From Armatimonadetes bacterium UBA5419 (lineage in GTDB: Bacteria > Armatimonadota > UBA10988): a stretch of DNA of 11,105 nt. Where the stretch lies: NCBI GenBank assembly GCA_002409445.1, contig DHNJ01000074.1:398-11502 (forward strand), given 5' to 3'. This document shows positions 1 to 11,105 of this stretch, in pieces; the first letter of the stretch is position 1, and each line of letters begins with the position of its first letter. The position numbers and the translations under genes are program-made. Under the pieces are notes generated by a model. The model saw nothing but the letters and a program-made list of their open reading frames with translations. It was not told the origin of the DNA and did not search any database.

Positions 1-263
1 GCCGAGCCGAGGTCGCGCGCGACGACGGGACCGCTCGTGACCTCGATAAGGATCATGTCCATCTGGAAGTCGAAGCCGTAGAGCACACCCACGACTTCGA
101 CCTCGAAACGGTCGATCTTGGTACCTTCGAAGACGGTTAGGCCGTAGCCTGTCTGCCCCGCGCGGATCTGGTCAAGGGGCAGGATCGCGGCGGCTCGGCT
201 AGGACCGGCCAACAACCAGAGGAGGCCGACAACGGCTCCTAGCACGCGCACCCGATATGTCAT
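1..263 (-). CDS. Exported SpoIVB-type (S55) peptidase-domain protein, N-terminal fragment
   Basis: The frame opens with ATG at 263-261 and stays open to the window edge, giving 87 codons; the rest of the gene lies outside. Residues 1 to about 25 form a signal peptide (MTYRVRVLG, then a Val/Leu-rich core ending AGPSRAAA). The mature start carries the opening of the S55 domain: ILPLDQIRAGQTGYGLTVFEG, followed by TKIDRFEVEVVGVL and MDMILIEVTSGPVV. This matches the family pattern of a 'GxxGYGLTVFxGTxIxxFxVEVxGV' block. In Bacillus, SpoIVB is the serine protease that signals sigma-K activation; relatives in non-sporulating bacteria have unknown substrates. The catalytic His and the Ser of the GMSGSP-type motif would fall beyond base 1, so activity cannot be judged. 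A GGGG at 273-270, six bases before the ATG, may be a weak ribosome site. The gene starts 20 bases after the preceding stop, probably in the same operon. Confidence 0.78.
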   Translation of the reverse strand, partial: MTYRVRVLGAVVGLLWLLAGPSRAAAILPLDQIRAGQTGYGLTVFEGTKIDRFEVEVVGVLYGFDFQMDMILIEVTSGPVVARDLGS

Positions 264-283
264 TGATTACCCCGTCTGCGATC

Positions 284-1141
284 CTACTCTGTGATTCGTT
301 CGCCGCTGCTGGTGACCGCGAACTTGCCCACGGCGGGCTCTGCCAGCATGCCCGTGATATACAGCTTAATGTCGATCGTCGAGTCACTGCTGACCGTCTC
401 CAGGCACTGCTCGGTCGTGTTCCAGACCATCAGGTTCGTGCCCGCAGCCTTGCCCTCGATACGGATCGGCAAGTCCATGCCCATGCGCAGCACACCGTCG
501 GTCGGCGGCAGCGGCATGTCATAGGTCGACTCGATCGTTGCCTGCGTGTCGCTCAGGCCAATCAGCTTGTTCTCGATGGTCGCCACCAGCTTCTCACCCT
601 CGGCGCCCTGCAACTCGATCTCCTTGGTCCAGGAGTCACCGGCCTCGAGGTCCTCTTCGGGGAACCCGGTCAGCTGGGCCAGGGCCGCGAGTTGGTTGAG
701 CTGCAGGTCGATGTTGTTGGCCGCCGCCTCGCCCTCGGCGGGCAGCATCTCGAGGTCCTTAACGTCGCCCAGCTCGTTCATCTTGAGCTTGTAGTTGATC
801 GGCGGCAAGGACTGCGCGCCCGCGCCAAGCGGCTGGCCGCTGATCGTGCCCTCGTAGGTGCCATCGATCTGGCGGGTCTCCAGGTTGAACCAGCCATCTT
901 CCTCGGCCGCGTCGATCACCTTGAGCGAGCGCGTGTCGACGGACTTGATGCTGACGGGGATGGGCTGCGCGCCCAGCGGGCCGGCGAGCGTCAGGACGCC
1001 CTCGGCCTGGGTCGTCGTCTTGTACTTCCACTCGGCCTCGGGCTCGAGGTTGTAGCGCAACGCGGTCGCCGCAACAGCGGCCAGGGCAATCAGGCCTAGC
1101 AGGGCTGCTCCAAGCAGCCCGCGGTGAAGGGTACAACGCAT
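284..1141 (-). CDS. Exported beta-rich protein, third of a paralogous triplet (DUF6263-like?)
   Basis: This encodes 285 residues from ATG at 1141-1139 to TAG at 286-284. I chose this start because GAGGAG lies eight bases upstream and a signal sequence follows at once (MRCTLHRG, then a hydrophobic core LLGAALLGLIALAAVAATA at about 8-26). An in-frame GTG at 1195 would add 18 polar residues with no ribosome site and is unlikely. The mature part has alternating polar and hydrophobic stretches typical of beta structure, no catalytic motif, and one cysteine late in the chain (TEQCLE). A 'LEAGDSW' motif near residue 170 and the later 'MGMDLPIRIEG' strand line up with PGxxW and strand motifs in the two genes upstream. 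The overall pattern resembles DUF6263 proteins, but I recognise that only weakly. Function unknown; probably periplasmic or membrane-anchored by an uncleaved signal. Confidence 0.85.
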   Translation of the reverse strand: MRCTLHRGLLGAALLGLIALAAVAATALRYNLEPEAEWKYKTTTQAEGVLTLAGPLGAQPIPVSIKSVDTRSLKVIDAAEEDGWFNLETRQIDGTYEGTISGQPLGAGAQSLPPINYKLKMNELGDVKDLEMLPAEGEAAANNIDLQLNQLAALAQLTGFPEEDLEAGDSWTKEIELQGAEGEKLVATIENKLIGLSDTQATIESTYDMPLPPTDGVLRMGMDLPIRIEGKAAGTNLMVWNTTEQCLETVSSDSTIDIKLYITGMLAEPAVGKFAVTSSGERITE

Positions 1142-1149
1142 CGTTCTCA

Positions 1150-1155
1150 CTCCTC
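1150..1155 (-). promoter_or_regulatory. Strong Shine-Dalgarno site that fixes the start at 1141
   Basis: On the minus strand GAGGAG is followed by eight bases (TGAGAACG) and then ATG at 1141. It is the best ribosome site in the window and decides between this ATG and the longer GTG start at 1195. This gene does not overlap its upstream neighbour, so it needs its own site. Confidence 0.8.
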
Positions 1156-1178
1156 GGCCGGCCGTCCACGCCTCGTGG
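1155..1178 (-). repeat. Small palindromes in the 69-base gap upstream of the third paralogue
   Basis: The gap 1142-1210 holds CCACG (1166-1170), a 3-base loop and CGTGG (1174-1178), a perfect 5-bp stem, next to the self-complementary CGGCCGGCCG (1155-1164) that abuts the ribosome site. Both could fold in the mRNA and affect initiation. There is no T-run after either, so they are not a terminator. In DNA this GC-rich they may also be chance. Confidence 0.35.
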
Positions 1179-1210
1179 TCATGTGCCTGCCCCACTTGCT
1201 GTGTAGTCGC

Positions 1211-2128
1211 CTACCGGGCCACATCGGTTCCCGCCGCGTCGGGTTCCGCGGCCCAGGCTGGCTCTCTACGATAGACGCTCAGCTCTAGGTCCAGGGTCAA
1301 CGTCGCCACGTGTCCCCGTGCATCAGGATACCGGAAGACCGACTCCCAGCGCAACGGGCCGCTCGCCTGCTCGACGCTGCCACCCACCGAGTCGAAGCGC
1401 ACACGGCCGCGCAGCATGGCCGTCGAGTCGACCAGCAGGCCGGCCGCCGGTGTGCCCGCCCCGCGCACCGCCAGGCCTAGGCTGAGGCTTAGCAGGGCGC
1501 GGCCCGCCGCGCCGTCGGGCTCCCAGGCGGTCAGCCGCCCCGTGCCCCGCGCCTGCCCCGACCGCGCGCCCTCATCGGCCAGGCTCCAACTGGCGCCCGG
1601 CGCGACCTCCGCCGCCGGCAAGCCGCCCAACTCCAGCGCCAGCAGCAACGGTCCGAAATCCAGTTCCACCGGTAAGTCGCCAGCCAGCGTTTCGTCGGTC
1701 GCCGGCGCGTTATCCAGCCACTCGACCGCCTGCACGCGGCCTGCCGCGCTCACCAGCAGCTCGGCCTCTTGGGCCGGCAGTCGGCCGCGGTACGACTGCT
1801 GCTCGCCGCCATCCGCCGCGCCCATCAGCAGCTCGGCCTCGCCCCCGCTCGTGCGGACCTGCAGCCGATACGCCTCGCCCTCGCGGCCAAGGTAGCGCCA
1901 TTCGCGCTGCCCCGCCCAACGCCAGGTCAGCGGCACGCGCTGCTCGCTCAGCCCGATGCGGCGCACCATGTTCCCCTCGCCCTCGACCTGCTCGTCAAAG
2001 CGCCAGACTGTCCCCGGTCCCATCTGTAGGCTCAGCGCAACGGATTCGGGGGCCAGCGGCTGGGCCAGGCACGCGCCGCCGCACAGCGCGCAGACGAGGA
2101 TCCAGACCCAGGCCCGACGACAGTTCAT
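1211..2128 (-). CDS. Exported beta-rich protein, second of a paralogous triplet
   Basis: This encodes 305 residues from ATG at 2128-2126 to TAG at 1213-1211. Its start overlaps the upstream stop codon as ATGA (2128-2125), so translation is probably coupled. Residues 1-22 are a signal peptide (MNCRRAWVW, hydrophobic core, then CGGACLA before QP). The Cys-containing end does not fit a good lipobox because the -3 residue is Gly, so signal peptidase I cleavage is more likely. The mature protein is rich in Ala, Gly, Leu and Glu, with predicted strands and no recognisable catalytic motif. 'VAPGASWSL' in the middle and 'MLRGRVRFD' later match motifs in both neighbouring genes. A tail of about 20 Ala/Pro/Asp-rich residues follows the last strand (LELSVYRRE). 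It is the most diverged of the three. Function unknown; envelope location inferred from the signal. Confidence 0.83.
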   Translation of the reverse strand: MNCRRAWVWILVCALCGGACLAQPLAPESVALSLQMGPGTVWRFDEQVEGEGNMVRRIGLSEQRVPLTWRWAGQREWRYLGREGEAYRLQVRTSGGEAELLMGAADGGEQQSYRGRLPAQEAELLVSAAGRVQAVEWLDNAPATDETLAGDLPVELDFGPLLLALELGGLPAAEVAPGASWSLADEGARSGQARGTGRLTAWEPDGAAGRALLSLSLGLAVRGAGTPAAGLLVDSTAMLRGRVRFDSVGGSVEQASGPLRWESVFRYPDARGHVATLTLDLELSVYRREPAWAAEPDAAGTDVAR

Positions 2129-2957
2129 TCGACCAGACTACTCTTGGTATTCATCTTCAAGGTCTCCTCGACCTTGACCGTCACCCCGTCGGAGCTGAGC
2201 GTCAGCTCGAGGTGGGTACCCAGCGTGGCCAGTTCGGCGATGGAGATCTTGCGGTCGAGGTCCAGGTACATCGTCACCGAACCCATCAGGTGGCCGGCCG
2301 ACGTGTAGCTAAGGCCGGTCATCTGGCCGGGCTTATTCTGGGTCAGGGAGGCGGTGAACTCGATGTCGAGCTCCGCGCACTCGTGGCCGTCGAGCTTAAC
2401 GCGCCGTAGGTAAGTGCCCTTCAGGTTGACCGTCGTGGTCGGCGGGTTTGTCTCGTCGGTCAGCGCCACGTCGTAGGACTGGGTCCAGATGCCGCCGGGG
2501 TCGAGGTTGCCCTCGGGCAGCTCGATGCCGTCCAGCGCACGCTGGAGCACCGACATCGCCTCGAGACCCTCCTCCTCTACCTTCTTGTCGCCCAATGTTT
2601 CACGGCTTAGGATGCGACCCCGCGGCCCGACCCGCACACGCTCGCCGTCGGGTTTGTCGCTGCTGGTCGTCGCACGGCCGCCCTGGGGGATCGTCTCGAC
2701 CTGGTTCTCCAGGTGCTGAATCTCAATCACCGCGCCGTCCGTACCGGCCGAACGCACCGTCTGCTCAACCTTCGAGCGGGCCTTCAGCTGCACGCCCTGC
2801 TGGTGGTTCTGCGAGCGGCGCATGATCGTCACCGCGGTGAAATCCTGGTAGACGCGCTTCTCGCCCGGCGTGTACTCGATCCGCAGGACCTCTGCCCCGG
2901 CCGGGGCGGCCAAGAGCATGAGCATCAGCCCCCACATCATTCCGCGTTGCCGACGAC

Positions 2958-2961
<4 letters not shown>
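2125..2961 (-). CDS. Exported beta-rich protein, first of a paralogous triplet (DUF6263-like?)
   Basis: This encodes 278 residues from ATG at 2961-2959 to TGA at 2127-2125. The start overlaps the uvrA stop codon as ATGA, and GAGG seven bases upstream sits inside the end of uvrA, so it is likely translated by ribosomes finishing UvrA. Residues 1-23 are a clear signal peptide (MSRRQRG, core MMWGLMLMLLAAP, cleavage after AGA). The mature part has strand-like segments. A 'GRILSRETLG' segment is followed by 'LPEGNLDPGGIWTQSYDV', then 'SAGHLMGSVTMYLDLDRK', the layout I associate with DUF6263-type proteins, although I cannot confirm membership. There is a single mature Cys (GHECAEL). It has no enzyme motif. 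A secreted structural or binding role is possible but unproven; the tight coupling to a DNA-repair gene is unexplained. Confidence 0.85.
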
Positions 2962-9237
<6,276 letters not shown>

Positions 9238-9242
<5 letters not shown>

Positions 9243-9266
9243 GCGGGAAACACTTGTTTGCGTCAA
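9238..9266 (-). promoter_or_regulatory. Candidate sigma-70-like promoter at the uvrA start
   Basis: On the minus strand TTGACG (9266-9261) matches the -35 consensus at five of six positions. It is followed by 17 bases and then CATGAT (9243-9238), which matches the -10 consensus at four of six. Transcription would then begin near 9231, downstream of the two ATG codons, leaving TTG 9215 as the first start. It overlaps the dyad at 9249-9271. Promoter consensus in this organism is unknown. Confidence 0.3.
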
Positions 9267-9271
9267 GTGTT
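9249..9271. repeat. Perfect 8-bp inverted repeat upstream of uvrA (possible operator)
   Basis: AACACTTG (9249-9256) and CAAGTGTT (9264-9271) are perfect inverted copies separated by seven bases. The element lies in the 48-base gap between the membrane-protein stop and the uvrA ATG and covers the putative -35 box. It is AT-richer than its surroundings, as expected of a protein-binding site. It could instead be an mRNA hairpin. A terminator is unlikely because only a short T stretch (TTTCCC) follows. It is not a standard LexA box. Confidence 0.5.
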
Positions 9272-9290
9272 GCGGTGCGGCGTGTCGCGG

Positions 9291-11105
9291 TTAGCCGAGG
9301 AAGTGATAGACCGGTAGGTCAGCGAAGATGCCGACGAGGTTGAACAGGCCGCCGACGAGGAAGTCGCCCAGGATCAGGCCGAGGAAGAACGGCACCGCCT
9401 TGCGGTATAGCCGCAGCCCGCCGTAGCGTACGATCGACACCTTGCAGACCCAGGCGATCAGCAGCGACAGCCAGACCTGGTCCAGCGACCACGATGAGCT
9501 GACCGCGTAGCCGACCGGATGAAGCGGGAAACCCACGTACTGCATGCGCACGACAAACAGCGCGGTGCAGGTCAGGAAACCGACGATGACACCGTAGAGG
9601 CTGCCTGGTTCAGGACGCTGGGGCGTGTTGATGTAGCTCGCCAGCCGGCCCCAGGACTCGTTGCCGAAGTGCTGGAACAAGCCCCAGGTCTTCGCCGAGT
9701 CGACGCCGTACCGGTAGTGCGGGTCCAGCGCACCGATGTATGCGGCAACCAGCCCAACCAGCGCCGCGACCGCCATCGCCACGGTCATCTTCCGCTGGTC
9801 CACACCCAGCCGCCAGCTGGCGACCAGAGACTCGAGGTGCACCGGCATCGGGTGCGAGCGGTGGGCGCGGCTGAACCAGTTGAACAGGGCGAACCCGGTT
9901 AGGGTCCTCGGTGTGAAAACCCGGGGCCCCCAGATGCGGACCATCAGCGTGCCCGAGTAGGCGTTGTGCAAGTCATGGGTCGGCGAGCCGAACTCGGCGC
10001 GCAAGCGGTCGATGGCCAGCGAGATGCAGAAGTAGCCCACGTAGACCGCGATAATGGCGATCCACTCCATGCCCATCTCGTGGGCAAACCAGGCGAGTAG
10101 GATGAAGCTGGCAACAAAGCCCCAGACCGCGACCCCGTAGGGCAACCCCTCCCGTCTCGACTGGGCGTACTCGGGGTCCCGACCGACCGCCGCCCGCAGC
10201 ACGCGGCCGATGTGCCGGCGGCCGGCATAGATCGAGAAGACCGCCAGCGCCAGGTACCCGCCGTAGGCCTGCTCGGAGACGTACGGCGCGTTCGGCGCAC
10301 CCGTAGTTAGGCCAAAGTGCGCCCCGCCGACGATCTGCAGGCGCCAGTACCAGTAGAAGAGCCAACTCGATCCGAGCACATCCAGCGGTAGCAAGTAGCC
10401 AATGCCGATCGCGAAGGGGAAGATGTAGATTGGCGTGCCGCCGATCGCCCGCCAGGGCCCCGAGGTCAGGAACATGCCCAGCGTCTTGTTGCGCGTGGCG
10501 ATCGCGGGGATTCCGGGGAACCACTGGTTCAGGTTGTTGACGATGTTGATCAGTAGCGGGATGCAGAAGGCGATCCACATCAGGCGGCTGCGGAAGAAGC
10601 GCAGATTCGGCTCGACCATCTCCAGCGGCAGGGCCACCAGCGGGAACGTCAGCCGCTCATTCTCCACCCACTGCCGCCGCACGACGACGTTGATGCAGAA
10701 GAAGCTGAACAGCAGCACCACCGTAAAGCCCAGCCAGGCGCCGAGCGGGACCACCCAGGCCTGCCAGTGGGCGAAGAACGAACTGTGCCCGACGAACAGG
10801 TCCTTCAGCGCCTCGGGGTCGCGCGGGATGAGATAGCGTGGGATGAACTCGCCAAAACTCTCGGTCCAGTTGTTCTCCGCCGTCGCTTTGTAGATCGGCC
10901 AACAGATGACACCTATCAACACCTGTGCCTGGTCGTGGCCAGCTAACGCCGTACCGATCGCGATCATGAAGTAGATCACGATAAAATCAGTGGCGTTGAA
11001 GAACGGCCGCCAAATCTTCCCCGCGATGAAGTTCAGCGCCAGCAGCAGGCTGAGCAGGATTACGACGTTAAAGAAAAGCGAGTAGGTGGTCGGGTGGCCG
11101 GTGTA
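9291..11105 (-). CDS. Polytopic membrane protein, OPT-like DUF6785/DUF6784 type, 5' end missing
   Basis: The reading frame ends at TAA (9293-9291) and stays open through base 11105 (604 residues), so the gene begins outside the window. An apparent GTG start at 10979 is internal: the 42 codons upstream encode a further hydrophobic helix (NVVILLSLLLALNFIAG). About a dozen membrane segments are visible. Recognisable conserved stretches are WVENERLTFPLVALPLEM (about 145-162 of the visible part), a loop GSPTHDLHNAYSG (near 374) and RSHPMPVHLESL (near 413), which I associate with the DUF6785/DUF6784 proteins of the oligopeptide-transporter-like group. Substrate unknown; transport is inferred from topology and family. 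The C-terminus is a final hydrophobic hairpin (FFLGLILGDFLVGGLFNLVGIF) ending in PVYHFLG. The uvrA start follows within about 50 bases, so co-transcription is possible unless the dyad and promoter there isolate uvrA. Confidence 0.85.
   Translation of the reverse strand, partial: YTGHPTTYSLFFNVVILLSLLLALNFIAGKIWRPFFNATDFIVIYFMIAIGTALAGHDQAQVLIGVICWPIYKATAENNWTESFGEFIPRYLIPRDPEALKDLFVGHSSFFAHWQAWVVPLGAWLGFTVVLLFSFFCINVVVRRQWVENERLTFPLVALPLEMVEPNLRFFRSRLMWIAFCIPLLINIVNNLNQWFPGIPAIATRNKTLGMFLTSGPWRAIGGTPIYIFPFAIGIGYLLPLDVLGSSWLFYWYWRLQIVGGAHFGLTTGAPNAPYVSEQAYGGYLALAVFSIYAGRRHIGRVLRAAVGRDPEYAQSRREGLPYGVAVWGFVASFILLAWFAHEMGMEWIAIIAVYVGYFCISLAIDRLRAEFGSPTHDLHNAYSGTLMVRIWGPRVFTPRTLTGFALFNWFSRAHRSHPMPVHLESLVASWRLGVDQRKMTVAMAVAALVGLVAAYIGALDPHYRYGVDSAKTWGLFQHFGNESWGRLASYINTPQRPEPGSLYGVIVGFLTCTALFVVRMQYVGFPLHPVGYAVSSSWSLDQVWLSLLIAWVCKVSIVRYGGLRLYRKAVPFFLGLILGDFLVGGLFNLVGIFADLPVYHFLG

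Noticed and set aside
257..1099. Long plus-strand frame of 280 codons opposite the third exported-protein gene
   Set aside because: It is a shadow of the minus-strand gene in GC-rich DNA: Arg/Leu/Gln/Asp-rich composition, no ribosome site, no family resemblance. The minus strand has the signal peptide and strong ribosome site.
1155..1178. GC-rich palindromes as a terminator between the second and third exported-protein genes
   Set aside because: No T-run follows on the minus strand; a ribosome site and start codon follow directly.
1142..1195. Longer start (GTG at 1195) for the third exported protein
   Set aside because: It would put 18 polar residues before the signal sequence and has no ribosome site, unlike ATG 1141 with GAGGAG at eight bases.
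2040..2128. Lipoprotein signal in the second exported protein (Cys residues near the end of the signal peptide)
   Set aside because: The residues before each Cys do not fit the lipobox (Gly or Cys at -3 rather than Leu/Val/Ile), so ordinary signal-peptidase I cleavage is preferred.
9249..9271. Inverted repeat as an intrinsic terminator for the membrane-protein gene
   Set aside because: The 8-bp stem has only three G-C pairs and is followed by TTTCCC rather than a long T-run, so it is weak as a terminator; an operator is more plausible.

Overview
The window is a compact, GC-rich stretch of bacterial chromosome (GC well above half by eye). Every gene is read from the minus strand, so transcription runs from high to low coordinates. 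Gaps between genes are 20 to about 70 bases, and two junctions are 4-base ATGA overlaps, so most of the window looks like one operon-like run. I see no RNA genes, insertion sequences, CRISPR arrays or convincing terminators, and no gene-free stretch longer than about 70 bases.

In transcription order: (1) the 3' portion of a polytopic membrane protein of the OPT-like DUF6785/DUF6784 type, whose 5' end lies beyond base 11105; (2) a very large uvrA (about 2,094 residues) in which two complete UvrA units are fused head to tail and followed by an extra C-terminal domain of about 190 residues; (3-5) three consecutive genes for exported, probably beta-rich proteins of 278, 305 and 285 residues, which share a faint common layout and look like diverged paralogues (DUF6263-like is my best guess); (6) the first 87 codons of an exported protein that opens with a SpoIVB-type S55 peptidase domain and runs off the window at base 1.

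Organism: double-length UvrA is known from Chlamydiae and Planctomycetes. Together with the DUF6785-type membrane protein, the secreted S55 protein and the base composition, this suggests a planctomycete-like or other PVC bacterium, or possibly a related free-living phylum such as Armatimonadota. This is inference from gene content; no marker gene is present.

Working together: the fused UvrA should be the damage-recognition ATPase of nucleotide excision repair, acting in the cytoplasm as a single-chain equivalent of the usual UvrA dimer. The downstream proteins carry signal peptides and should act outside the cytoplasmic membrane. Their coupling to uvrA is clear at the sequence level (overlapping stop and start codons), but I see no functional reason for it. 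The most notable items are the single-chain four-ATPase UvrA with asymmetric halves, its C-terminal domain, the coupled paralogue triplet, and a perfect 8-bp dyad with promoter-like boxes at the uvrA start.
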